NCBI GenBank assembly: GCA_949152475.1
Contig: OX424567.1
Span: forward strand, 25,817,402 to 25,881,401
DNA from: Terebella lapidaria
Lineage: Eukaryota > Annelida > Polychaeta > Terebellida > Terebellidae
Reading direction: 5' to 3'
Length of the DNA: 64,000 nucleotides
The translations under genes were made by a program, and so were the position numbers. This document shows, in pieces, positions 14,340 to 26,400 of this stretch (position 1 is its first letter; each line of letters starts with the position of its first letter). The notes beneath the pieces were generated by a model. The model saw only the letters and a list, made by a program, of their open reading frames with translations. It had not been told where the DNA came from and did no database searches.

Positions 14340-14534
14340 GAAGCATCGGTGTCCTTGAAAACAGATCTTTCATACCGTCAAAAAAAGTTTTTTTTGCTTT
14401 GCTTCCCCTTCAAAATGAATTTCCATGACGACATACATTATGAGTAGATTGTTTTATATAGCTACTTTTAGAAATTTTTCCGAACTACATGGACATAATA
14501 TTGCTGAATAATGCGAAATGAAGCCTGATGGAAA

Positions 14535-14592
14535 ATATATCATACTCATATTCATACTATACCATACTCATACTCATATATCATACTCATAC
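14535..14592 (+). repeat. TCATAC microsatellite
   Basis: An imperfect tract of CATACTCATA/TATCATACTCATAC units. Slippage-prone simple sequence inside the 4.1-kb element. Confidence 0.8.
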
Positions 14593-15623
14593 ATCTGGTC
14601 ACCATGGCAACCATACTCTACTTACGGCCCATAGCAAACTGCAGTTGATTCGATGTTGGTTGCTATGGGTCTCAGTTTCATTTTCCCCAAACTCAATAGG
14701 ATCATTGGGGTCCTAGCAACAATGATTGCTATGAAATATGTCTCATTCAAGAGTATTTACCTTGGAAACCAATTCTAGTAATTGAACACTGGAAACACCT
14801 CATGCTAGCAATGTACATGCTAAAGTGTATATTGTAATTATATATGGTTGAAAATATGGTTGAAAAATAACTTGTTCTACCCTCGTGATGTCATGAGCAC
14901 TCGTAATCTTAATGGAGTAGGCTGTTAGAACTGTAATATATAATTGTTATATTAATAATATATGCTGTAAAAGCTATCCATAAAATTGACCCCCTTATTT
15001 GTCAAAAATAAGTTTTTTTAGTTGGATTTTGAGCCTGAACGGACACGTTGCTTATTCACAATTGCACTGAAAAAGATGATACAGATTTACTGATAACATC
15101 GAAAATGTCCATTGTGGTTGCTATGGGAACAACAATATATTTACAATTAATGCTGAATTATCGTATATATGCCAATCAATTATGAGGATATTTGCAGCTT
15201 TCCTGTGAGGTAGACGGAAGTTAACAAAGTTAAGACATTTGTCATACAACAGTTGGTTACCATGGTAACATGTAATAGATTTAACTTTTTATTGTGATAA
15301 GTATCATTTAATGTAATCATATTATTTTTCAACTTGAATATCAACTTGATTTATGAAAGCCATTGATGAGGACAATTCCATACACATTTTGTGGTGGGAA
15401 TTCTGCAGAAGTTCATGTGGGTTCCATTTGCTAATCGTTACCATGGTAACTGCATACACGATATCACCCACCGTAAGAGCATAATTGCAAATGCATGTAA
15501 TGTTGTTTAGCTTCATTTTATATAAGTTCATGGAGCACAAGGGGAAATATTTGGAATACTCTGGTAGTTCAAACCGGAATCGTACATTTTGTGTATACGC
15601 GTTCTAAAAAAAGACACCAAAAA

Positions 15624-15819
15624 ATTCAAATTCGGTGAAACATACACATGTTACTTAAACCCGAATTTCTCAGATTGCCATTGGAGTTGAAAAGTATTTC
15701 AGACATTTCCGAAAACTAGAGACTTTCCTGGTCATTTTGGTATATGACTCGTCCTGTTACTCTTCCGGTTGATGTATCTTCATTTCTAAGCCTCTTTTGG
15801 GCCTCCGTTTGCAGGACTA
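15624..15819 (-). repeat. Right terminal inverted repeat of the 4.1-kb element
   Basis: Its reverse complement matches 11687-11870. It ends GTTTGCAGGACTA, immediately before the TAA at 15820-15822. Confidence 0.85.
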
Positions 15820-16035
15820 TAAAGGGTCATTTCTTGTTTTGATGACAACGGCTCAGATGATATTTGTTGAGGTCCAATAGTCACATGCTAATTGCTAGAA
15901 TGTCAAAGAATATCTGACAGGTTTTTATATCGAACCTTCGTTTCCTAGACAGTGAAGAGGATCAAACCCTGGTACTGGACAGCTCTGGATACTACCGTTA
16001 TCGATCAGATCCACTGATCAGACGTTCGATTTCGC

Positions 16036-16344
16036 TCAGCTCATCATTACAATGTAGTTAGCATCCCATCCAAGCCCCGTACATCTTACTTCGTGTTGAT
16101 GGGTGAAGCACCAGCATAGCATCCATTTCGATTCTCGACAACTCATCATAAATACAGTAATGTGTCCTTCTGTCTCGCTCGTGATTCCAGTGATGCCGAG
16201 GTAATGGGGCTGTAGACGATAGGGAAGGAGATTGTTATAATGTTTGTGCACAGCATTGTATCCCACGTACCATAGCTTCAGGTTAATGGATGATTTGGCA
16301 GAGCCATTGGACACAAGCGTCCATTCCATGTAATATGCTGTCAT
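16036..16344 (-). CDS. Candidate exon of unknown protein, copy A
   Basis: A minus-strand open frame with the features of an exon: a possible acceptor (pyrimidine-poor but ending GACAG, near 16338), then a stretch rich in aromatic and cysteine residues, with motifs such as WYVGY, GITGITSE, TVFMMSC and RCTGLGWDANYI. Copy B holds the same stretch at 56154-56594. The eight or nine base changes between the copies within the shared frame are nearly all amino-acid changing, and in copy A a TGA follows shortly after DANYIVMMS, where copy B stays open for about 40 more codons. If it is an exon, it may end at a GTAATG donor just after DANYI. I do not recognise the family; it could be chance. Confidence 0.25.
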   Translation of the reverse strand: MTAYYMEWTLVSNGSAKSSINLKLWYVGYNAVHKHYNNLLPYRLQPHYLGITGITSETEGHITVFMMSCRESKWMLCWCFTHQHEVRCTGLGWDANYIVMMS

Positions 16345-17689
16345 ATAAAACTAGTTGTCTCACAAAACGACTCTCTAATCTGACTAGAAAATCAAGTTTA
16401 CACTAACACCATTTAAGTCTACTACATATATTAAGATATATTAAACAAGTCATATCCACAAATCACCTGAAAATTATCAAATATTCCAGCTAATATACAG
16501 CTCGCACAACTGCTATGGTATCGATACGGATGCCGTTGGAAGACATATCATTAAGGCACACAGGCAACTGTTTCAACAGTTACAATCCGTGCTGCAGTCT
16601 CGTTATGGATACGATAAGCAGATATACAGGCTAAGTGTCTGTGGTCCCAGTACTCGCAATCTCTTGGGATAGCTGTCGATTCACTGAAGTTTAATTAATT
16701 TTGTCTTGGAAAAAAACATTCGTCTGCCGCATGTGGTGGTATGACAACTAGCAATTCATGAATTATTAAAGTATACAGTGTATGAATCCTCACACATTTC
16801 AAATAATAATGAATAGTTGATCTACGAGCGTATTTATATACATTTTCCATTTGCAATAGAGCAATGTGACAACAGTATGAAAGTATCCGAGACACTATGT
16901 CAGGTACATATGTGTGTGTCTCCTGGGTGAGATATAAAAGGTTTTCCATGTCTCGCGAAGAAATGTCGCATGCCACTTTATCCCTGGCATTTAAGGCTTA
17001 TGGAAAAATGGTATATCAATGAAACCTGTATTTCAGCAGTTGCATCGGTATCTCCTTGTCTCATTTGACAGTCTCGGTATGATGCATCTTATTTCATTAG
17101 TATCCTTCGATATATAGGCGTACGTATAACAATATACATGTAGGCTATTATGAATCACATGTATAAACTATGGCAAGGGGCAGTCTTTGTACGGTCACGC
17201 CTGATCGTATATTACAGTGCCATTCTGTCCCATCTACACCACATCTTGTTATGTGCTGCAGGTGGCAATCTTGGACATCTCATCAGCTTCACCAGACAGA
17301 AGTCGTTACTTTCAAACATTACTCCCACCCAAGCTTCTAAAGATGCTGCTATCGCATGTTTGTTTCTGTTTTCATCTCGCTGAATCGGTGAATCAATGCA
17401 TGAACCATTTCTGCTAATACATTGTGACAAACAAGGCATCTTAATAACATAGTAAAAGTCTAAAGAGATAAAAAAAATCAGGAATATTCTTAAAACATGG
17501 GTTGAAGCTTTTGCCGTTTTTCGCTCTCGAAGCGCCACATTTACTTATGTTTGTTGCAAAAGAACATTTTGTTTATATCGATTTTGCTACATATATATCC
17601 GCCAAAACTAGTCCTATACATTACCTCAATAATATTAGACACCTAAATTATACTCACAGCCTACTTACCCCTACAGCCTACCTAAAATA

Positions 17690-17890
17690 GGTGTCCTCCA
17701 TCAGGAAGCCCCCTGGGCGAAAGATTAAATAATGACCTCACTCTTCCAGAGCACCTGGCTACTGTAGGTATCTGTGATGTTCACATGGCTTTGACTTCGG
17801 ATTTGACCACGTTCACTGAATATGTAACACTCGTCAATGGTCCGATCTTGATATATGCATCTGTCTGTTTGTTAGTGCCCATCCTACTCC
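17690..17890 (+). repeat. Repeat related to the 48.7-kb element tail, copy A
   Basis: Contains TCACTCTTCCAGAGCACCTGG, then GTGATGTTCACATGGCTT and GATTTGACCAC. The same order of words occurs at about 48720-48840 and, duplicated with the block, at 59940-60060. The word CTCACTCTT-C-GGA-CACCTG also follows the reverse-transcriptase fragment at 50043-50065, so this may be the 3' untranslated tail of that element family. Confidence 0.45.
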
Positions 17891-18234
17891 CCTAAAAACC
17901 CACCAATTGGTAGAACAATGTTGATTTCTCCTGTTCACATTCTCCTACTCATAGGGACAGCACTACCCTGCCAAATGGCATCTAGAGCGTTGACGGACCT
18001 AGTTCTTTTGTTTAGGGGCCAGGTCATGTTGTTGTCAACGCTGTAAATCTAACTTTTTGGAAGCTGATGCCGACACAGGGTGAGTAAATTATTATTTGAT
18101 GCAGTGCCCGAGATACCAATGTACAAGCTTGTGCTGAACATATGAGTCTGACTTGTTCAGTAATAGGCCATGGCCGAGAGATGTGGCCCACAAATATGTA
18201 GTGCCTAAACATCTACATCACAACTAAACACGAT

Positions 18235-18392
18235 GTGTTCAATACTTATGGCCCATACCATATGGAGGTTTCAAATACTTCAAACTTCATTCATGAGCAG
18301 TATCAAGGCGCAACGTCATCTATGAAGTTTGAAGTACTTGAAACCTCCATTTCAGACAATGTTGCTGTACATGGGTCATAAGTATTGAAAAC
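18235..18392. repeat. Foldback hairpin element, copy A
   Basis: A long imperfect palindrome. The left arm, containing CAATACTTATGGCCCA and then TGGAGGTTTCAAATACTTC, pairs with the right arm, containing GAAGTACTTGAAACCTCCA and then TGGGTCATAAGTATTG. Arms of about 60 nt surround a loop of about 35 nt. The same structure is at about 60409-60565 in copy B. Likely a small foldback transposon (MITE); a hairpin RNA precursor is possible but unsupported. Confidence 0.7.
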
Positions 18393-18399
18393 ATTGTCT

Positions 18400-21300
18400 G
18401 TGCCTCAGAACAAATTAAGTGCATGTGCATAACTAATTGTTTCTGTTTGGTCAGAAATGTGGGGCAAAATCCATAACTTCCTGCCAATATCCCTTTCAGC
18501 TGAAAGTATCAAAGTGGTATAATCTGCAGATTGTTGGTATCTTTGATGTAATCTTATCTCAAACTTTTCAGTAGACAGGAATGAGATGAAAACTTGATAT
18601 CCCGTGTAACTTCCACATTATAGTTTGTCACCTAGCTTCTGGAGAAAGTGATTCCTGCCGGAGTTGAGGATTCAGTGCCTCTAGGGTATTGATCAGTATC
18701 AAAAATAGTTGCTCTATTTTAGCTTTGAAATACTGAGTGTCACATTTGTTAACTTCACAGTTTTAGTAGCAAAGACGGATTATGCAGTACATGAAACATA
18801 GAAAATGAAAACCTCATACTTCACATGAAACACAAAGTTCATGACTAATTCATACTGGTGAGGACATATCCATCTCGGCTCATGGATGAAAGATATCCAA
18901 AGAAAGCATGGAAAACTGGACAGGTTCAGAGGATCTAATAATACAAGAATGATTACTTCATAGCACTTGTATACCAGACATTCAACACAATGGACGAGAA
19001 TGTAGTTTTTGTTGATTTCCTCAGGACGTATGGACAGCGAGGCCAGATGTGAATATTAGCTATTGCTATTTCACAATGCTGTTCCTGCTTTCTCTTATAA
19101 TATTGTTTCAGACTTCCAGTCTCGGCCAATCTCCCACAACCACGTGGCGTTCACCAAAATGTAACTGTGTGTAGCACTGTGTGTATAAGCATGTTTTTCT
19201 TATGTATACTTCATAAAATGTATGCATTGTGAAATATAGACTCATAAATGTATATCACTACCACTCTGGAAAGATTGAGTGCTTGTAAAACATATATTCG
19301 TTATCGAAAAATTAGTTTACTTCAGCCATGTACATTCCATAAGCATTGGCACCAATTTCACAATGACAGTCTTCGATTTTTATCCGGCTGTCTTCATCAA
19401 CTTAATTAATTTGGTCTGAACAATGGGTAATTGCAGGACTGGTGCCTAGAAATACTTAGCTAACATTTGATATTAAACAAGGTGAATGCCCTATTGCGAC
19501 CACCAGGAAGACCCCAACAAAAATTGATGACACAAGGAGCTTAGTGTTTATAGCTATAAGAGTTTTGTCAATTAATTATTAACTCCGAGCCTATTGGAGC
19601 TCACAGCCCCAATTTCTCTAAGCAGCTTTACTCAATAAACTTAGAAGTCCATTCCAGCTATGTATGTGTAGTCCTGATATCTGACCAGCACACATCTCTC
19701 AGAGAAACGAGCATACACACACGGTCATACATATACCAATAACGTTGGTATATGTATGAAATAACACTTTAGGTGTCACGCTTGAATGATAGTCTTGTAC
19801 TTGGTGCATGTATTTTCAGTCCATTTCATACAATCCAGGGTTGTGATAGGGTCTGTTTCATCAGCCAGTGTTTTGATAGGGTTCGGTTTAATTAGGGCCA
19901 TGCTTTCCACCAGTGTCCCTTTTTCGGGTAGCCAGTTATGTATGCAAAAATGGTAGACGCTTTCGGTTAACAAGCCCATACAACAAGACTCCCCATAATG
20001 CATAAATTGGCCAACATATCCAGATATATAATTCTGACATTTTTGATATATTAAGGGTGGTCATCGCCTAGGATATGAGAATGTCTTTAATTTTCCACTG
20101 ATTCATGTTTGTATTTATAACTTCGCCTGTTAGACACCAATTTGTCCCAAACTCTGCACATAGATGCTGCAACCCCAGTCGATGAAGTTTGTTTGTTTGA
20201 AACAAATAGTTTGTTTGAATACACAATGAATACCTACAGTTGAACATCAATGATAGATGACAAGGTAGACCTTTCATTCATTTACATGTCTGGTGTTGAA
20301 ATTTCAGCAGAGTGGAGGACCTGATATAGATCACCAACGAGATAACTTTTGTGATATTGTCCATGAATAGGTAATATTCACCAATTTTACACAAGCAAAC
20401 TTAGCAGGTATAGCAAATTTGTTGGTAAAAGATTTTGATATATATAATGTCTCACTCGATGCAACAGTCAGTGCACATGAGTGGATTATGTTGTATTCGT
20501 TCTGCGTTATCGATCTGATATTCCTCAGGTGTTGAGCTCAATGGACAACATCTCATACACTCAACTCAGAAAATTTAGCAAGGGAGTAATTCATCGTTGC
20601 GGCATGCTGTCTTCATTTTGATGCAATTATGTGACTTACAATTTTGAAATAGCGCAGACATTAGTCGCTGTACAATGGGCCTACTGGATTAATAGACAAC
20701 TGCATGAACTTGCTTGTGTATTGTACATCATTTGCATCATTTGCATTTCCGTCATTTACAGTGAATTTCAGAAAAAACAATTCTCTGTTAATGATCATGA
20801 ATATATGAATATATAATCATATATATATTGATAATCATATATTATCATAATACATCCTCGTTTTAACTGTGTCTGTTGGATGGACACAGCAATCACAGAC
20901 ACATTTCAAAATAGATTTGTTCGTAATTCGCGGAGATATTGGCTAAAATGTTTGGAAGTTCAGTTTGACTGAAAATTAAATTTATAAGTGGGAAAACAAA
21001 ATAATACTGACTACGCTATTCCTGTGAGCCACAATAGTCCATTCGCTCTTCAACTTCAACAATTCGCTCTTCAACACTTTATCTGGTATCACACAGTTTT
21101 GTTTTGTCACCTGTAATGCCTTATTCTCTTACCCTAAATATGTGATGAAATTTTATTCTGGTATTGATGTCGAACTTTTATAGCCAGAATTAGGAGGACA
21201 GCCATTGTATGCCATAGTTGAATTGATGTGTTTCACATATTTGATTCCAAACCTTTTGAAGCCTTTTGAATTTTATGGAGTTTTTCAAAGCTGCTCATTC

Positions 21301-22710
21301 CAAATGTACTAAATCATATAAGCGGTCATGCATACCAAAACTCAAGCAGCATAATTTGATGGTGCAAAAATTGTGCTCTTGTAAACAATCGTAAACATCA
21401 ATCAAATTAAACGGCTCAATTCATATCTATGGAGAAATTATCTAATGGAGCTTTGCTGATATAATCAACATATTATATCATTGTCATTATTTACAAACAC
21501 AGGCTGGTAATGCATAGTCAGTACTTGGCTCTCGTTAAGGGCAAATATCTATGGAACAGAATGCAGGTAGTAATTCATAATGCACCTCGCATCATTTGAA
21601 AATAAAATGGTCAGAATTTATAAGCCTACATGTATTATGCAACGATCAAAATGGTATTACTAGTATGACTTGTTGTATGACTTGTATGAAAATGTTTAAT
21701 TGTACATGGGCCCGCGGCCTGAATATGCAAATAAAGCATTATCATCATAAACATATTTTAGGTGGCTTAATTTAAAACTGTTAAACGGACGCTCGCCTCC
21801 ACCTTTTGATTGATTGTATTTGATTTACTAGCCTATTAGTTCAGAATGGCACATCCTAAAACACAGGGTCAAAATGATTCAACTACTGTGTCTCTGTACC
21901 CTCCATCGCACTGCATTCCGGCAATCTAATTGTGCGTGTGCAGTACACATCTTCACTATGTTGATTTTGTTGCAACTAATTTGGCTTCTCACAAACTGCC
22001 CTGATTATTTATTCATGATGCAGATTTGGTTTGTCTGGTTTTTGCAACATCTCCCTGACAGAGACCTGATTGGATTATCATCAATGTTGTTGACACAACG
22101 TATTTCCAACAACTCACACCATTCCTCAGATTTCTACAGATACAAACAAACTAGATTAAGTGCCTAACCATTGCCACGATCCAGCCTAGTACACTGTTGC
22201 TTTACTTGTGTCATCACTACGCTGTAGTGAACAATTTGTTGTGAAATAAATCGTTAATATTTTTTTCTACATTCACATTTCACAATACAAAAGATATAAT
22301 ACAATGTGAGATGTACATCGTGAAGATGTCAAGCTGTGCCATTGATGCATCACATAGTAATATGCATGACACATTTTTGAGAAACCTGATGTCATCTTTG
22401 ATGCATGTTTCAAAACATCTGATGTAATTGGATTCTTTCAGGCCTTTTCTTAGCTACTTGCCATGACAGTTAAGTGATACGTAACGGATTGAAGGACGGT
22501 ACAAAATTCAACATACAGCAAGGCACCAACACGTAATTTATGCCACTGAGTCAGCTTGACATGCCTGTAGAGAGATATTCACAGATCGTCGTGCTTTTCT
22601 ACCTCTCTCCTGTCAAATCAGGCATGAATTAAATTGACTCCTTGTCAGTCCCGAGTAGCTACCCTTGGCACTTTCATTCAAATGGATTATTGAGTTTTGT
22701 GACGATCTCG
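18400..22710. repeat. Older tandem duplicate, left unit
   Basis: This segment matches 23430-27090 in the same order and orientation at roughly 70-85% by eye. Examples: 19870-20040 with 25530-25720; 20990-21060 with 25735-25800; 21240-22100 with 26000-26700; 22440-22700 with 26800-27075. About 0.9 kb (20060-20985) is present here and in copy B but missing from the right unit. It lies partly inside copy A, so the tandem duplication is older than the A/B duplication. Confidence 0.8.
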
Positions 22711-22884
22711 TTCCTCATTAGACTTGAGATTTTTTTTGTGAATGGTATGTAACATTTCTTAAAAAGCAAATCAGGCTAAAAATTAGTCCTGTTACATAAA
22801 AAAAGTTGTGAAATAGAGGTAATTAGAAAATATGTAGAAAAGGGAATGTCAAGATCAGTGTGCACTATGCCAGGACACTTAATG

Positions 22885-22990
22885 TGGCCGGATCCATTGC
22901 CCAGGCCAGGGATCGAACCAATGATCTTTGGGTTTTGAGACTGATTCTCGACCAAAAGAGGTATCCCACTAACCAAGTTGGTAGCAGTAA
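22885..22990 (-). repeat. tRNA-like sequence, probable SINE head
   Basis: Read on the minus strand this has a tRNA-like A box (TGGTTAGTGGGA) and, about 50 nt later, a perfect B box (GGTTCGATCCC), as in an internal RNA polymerase III promoter. The arms do not fold into a convincing cloverleaf (acceptor ends do not pair), so I call it a tRNA-derived SINE fragment rather than a functional tRNA gene. Confidence 0.5.
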
Positions 22991-23429
22991 AGTCACATAT
23001 GGTGGCAGCGGTAGACTACATCGTCCTGGATGTGTGGTTTCATCAGTCAATGAAACATTCACAGAACTTATTCATTTTAATCAATATCCTTCCTCTATCT
23101 ATTTGATTATAGATTGGATCTTTTCATATTTGTATGGGAAATGTAGGGCAATATTCCAGGTCAGGCATGAAACATGGGAAAATGATAAAGAAGGTAAATG
23201 ATTATCACAATACAGTAAAAACAAGTGTCATGAGTACAGTGTGTCCCATGATATATTGGCGATATATAGGAAAACAAGACTGAGATTTTGTGTTTTAAAT
23301 CATAATACATGTACAATAAATTTGTATACAAGATAACAAATTGTTTGGACATTGCCAACAGGTATGATACTATGTAAATGAAGACAATGACATGTAGATA
23401 GTTAAACCTGTTTTTGTGTATTGTCACCT

Positions 23430-26400
23430 TTCCTGCAAACCCCTCATCCAACTGGCCATGTGAAGCCTGACATCCTCATAAAGATCCTGTGACATTTTTG
23501 AATTGTTCACCTTTATTTACAATCCCTCAGAAAAACTGCTTCAGAAAAAATTCGTGATCGTTTTTTATCATACATGCTGTGGGGTCAACTAACGTACCTA
23601 GACAACAATTTCTCCATATCTTCCTGTGGAGTGCAGAGTCAGGATTATCCTTTCCTAACAAGGTTGTCATAGCGACAGTTATCTCACTCCACTGTGGACT
23701 TGATAAATGGAGTGCTGGAATGGATTATCTTCCTTGGCATAGCAAAAATTGATCTGGATAAAACTGATAGTCTCATCCAAAGTGATATAATCTGGAGATT
23801 GTTTGAGAATGGTATCTCGAATCTTTCGGGAGAAAATAATGAGATGAAAACGGTATCTCCCATGTGACTTTGGCATTTTACTTTGTCACCATATCGGCAG
23901 TGTTATGGGATTTAGGGATAACACTTACCTCGGCTTTTGGGGAAAGTTGGTAATGATCTTGTTCTTATTCTGTATTTAGTTGTGAAACAGAGTGTCGGAT
24001 TCGTTGATCCTGGAATTGGATAGAGAGAATAGAAATATCTGCAATATGAATTCTCATACTCTGAGGAACAATATCCATCCATGAATACATGTCCATATTG
24101 GCTCATGGAGAAAACGTGTTCAAAGGAGGAAGGGAATAGGGAACACACTCAGAGTAATTGTCCGTACATGATAGAATACTTGATAGCACCAATACGCCAG
24201 GTATTAACAGCAATGCACTTTTTGGTATGCATTTTTCGGTGAATTTCTCAGGACATATGACTGTGATAGCTATTGTTATCCCATCGTTTTTTTCTCCAGC
24301 TTCCTCTCTCGTAAAGTTGTTCCAGGTTTATGAGCACACTTCCTGTTTGAGCCAAACTCCTACCACGAGATGGTGTGCACCAAGAAGTGAATATATTGAC
24401 TTATGTGGGTGGATATACATGCATGACATTGCATTGTTATGGGTAATAATACATGAAGTATATGTCTCCCTTTCCAGAAATGTTTTAAAATATCTGAATT
24501 TACTTGTGAAACGTGTTTGTGAAAAACAACACGGTTTGTACCTTGGATATGTCCAATTAATGAGCCATTACGTTCACACTTATATTCATATTTCTTAAAC
24601 AATTAGAAAGCTTTTCATCTGTCTTGTCTTCTCCAACCTAATGAACGAGATACTGAGAAATTGAATTGGTCCTTTTTACTGATAAGTCATATTTAGTGAT
24701 ACAACTGATGGTTCCCCTATAATGTTCTCATCATACATGTATGTGGGTGGAAATAACTGAAATAACTGCTATTCAAACCTAGGTTTTTGCTTACTTGAAC
24801 ACGACAATAATAGGATGATAAGCCTAAATAAAGCCAGTGCTATTGTCGCCAGCAGAATGACCCCCAGCATAAGGACACAGTGAGCTGAGGGAACATAGGG
24901 TATCGTGAACTAAGTATAAACTCCCAGTCTATTGAAATCAATCTCAGAACCCCAATTTCTATAAGCAGCTTCACTCACTAGACCAAGCTGTTAATCTCCT
25001 CCATTGTAAATGAACGTGCTCTCACAGCTTATGAAAGAACACGTTATGTACTGATTGGTGGTCTGAAATTTCTAAAGTATGTTGCAGTCAGTTCCATACA
25101 ATCCGTGAGCATATATCCTTGGATTTGCTCCTTCTCATCAAGTGACATGTAACGGTATTCATTGTTAAGACATTTAGGAAAATGTTTTGTGAATCTGTCC
25201 ATAGAGAGAACTGGAGTCTATGAGAACCTTAAATATCACAAAGAAACAGACTATATTCGGTATTTTATCTATCAGCTGCATATATTAATTGTAGTCTCTG
25301 CTTAGCTTACAACGTGGAAGCTAGCTTGCAGTAACAAGGGGGTGAGTGAGGGCCTGATGACCCTGAAGAACTTGCATGTTGCATGAGGCAGTGCAAGGTG
25401 CCTACTGTGTAAAGGCTGTGATGTTGGAATGTTTGATAATAGTCTTCATGCAGGGAGGGCCCCTGACCTTGTCGTGCTGAACCTGCTCTGTGCGCTAGAG
25501 AGACAGATATGGGAGCTCCATCATCCATGGTTTTGATAGGGGTCAGTAGCCCTTAATTAGGGCCATGCACCTCACCAGTGCCGCTTATATGGGTGGCCAG
25601 TTATGTATACAAAAAGGGTAGGAGCATTCACCTTTCGGTTAACGAGCCCATACAACAAGACTCCCCATGCATAAAATTGGCCAACATATCCTGATATAAA
25701 ATACTGACATTTGTGCATATTTATTATCAGCGGGAAAACATAATAGTGACTACACGATTCCTTCGAGCCACAATAGTCCATTCGCTCCCGAACTTCTACA
25801 TCTAACACCCTTATTGATACCACACAGTGAAATGTTTTGTCACATGTTATGTCATTTTTCTGGCCACAATAGGACATCTTATTCTCTTATCTTAAATATG
25901 TTACGAAATGTGTTCTTAGTTTTTGTTCCGGTATTGACGTGGTACCTTTATAGCCAGGGATGGCAGGGCAGCCGCGTGTGTTATGGTTGAATCAATGAGA
26001 TTGGCAGTTTGACTCAGCCTTTTAAATTTTATGGGGATTTGCGTCACTCAAAGCTGTTAACTCCAAATGTACTAAATCATATTAGCGGTCATGCACACCA
26101 AAATTCAAGCAGCATAATTTGATGGTACAAAAATCATGCCCTGAACAATTGTAAATATGATTGATAATGATATCTCTTGGGCGTTCATTTTTACTGCACA
26201 TCTGCCAATCTTCATCAATCAAATTAAACGGCTCAATTCATATCTGTGGAGAAATTATTTAATGGAGATTTTCTGATGAATCAACACATTATATCATCTT
26301 CATTAAATAACTTTTCCAGAACGGTATTGCCTTTGCAGTATTTGGTAGTGCATTCTCACTTACTTGGTTTGTGTTTCCAAGTTCGTAATGGAAACTTTGA

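Larger units (their letters stand above)
11684..15822. mobile_element. 4.1-kb DNA transposon with long terminal inverted repeats
   Basis: The element proper is 11687-15819 (4133 bp), flanked by TAA at 11684-11686 and 15820-15822. Copy B has one TAA at 56049-56051 and no element, giving the empty site directly. Ends read TAGTGCTGCAAAC and, inverted, TAGTCCTGCAAAC. The inverted similarity extends about 184-196 bp (11687-11870 against 15624-15819), sharing for example AACCGGAAGAGTAACAGG and CCAATGGCAATCTGAGA. A 3-bp TAA/TTA target is typical of PIF/Harbinger elements, but no transposase is visible, so this is a non-autonomous or gutted copy and the superfamily is inferred from the target site only. 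Inside are degenerate repeats (12270-12960), a nested inverted-repeat element (13482-14339), a TCATAC microsatellite and several palindromes. Confidence 0.88.
6690..21706. repeat. Segmental duplication copy A
   Basis: This block is repeated in direct orientation at about 51010-64000. Long stretches match almost base for base; for example 7000-7560 pairs with 51340-51900, 7670-10890 with 52370-55535, 15823-17440 with 56052-57660 and 17440-21706 with 59636-64000. The first 200 bp or so (6690-6920) are only about 70-80% alike; after that the match is about 95-98% by eye. The copy ends beyond 21706, because copy B runs off the right edge. Copy A carries extra DNA relative to B at about 10895-11197 and at 11687-15819, and lacks the equivalents of 51908-52370 and 57660-59635. 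Confidence 0.92.

Noticed and set aside
16695..16976. Minus-strand frame of 93 codons kept open in both duplicates
   Set aside because: The few differences from copy B (56916-57197) all change amino acids and no domain is visible; openness is expected given how similar the copies are.
22885..22990. A functional tRNA gene
   Set aside because: A and B boxes are present but the acceptor and other arms do not pair well; a SINE head is likelier.
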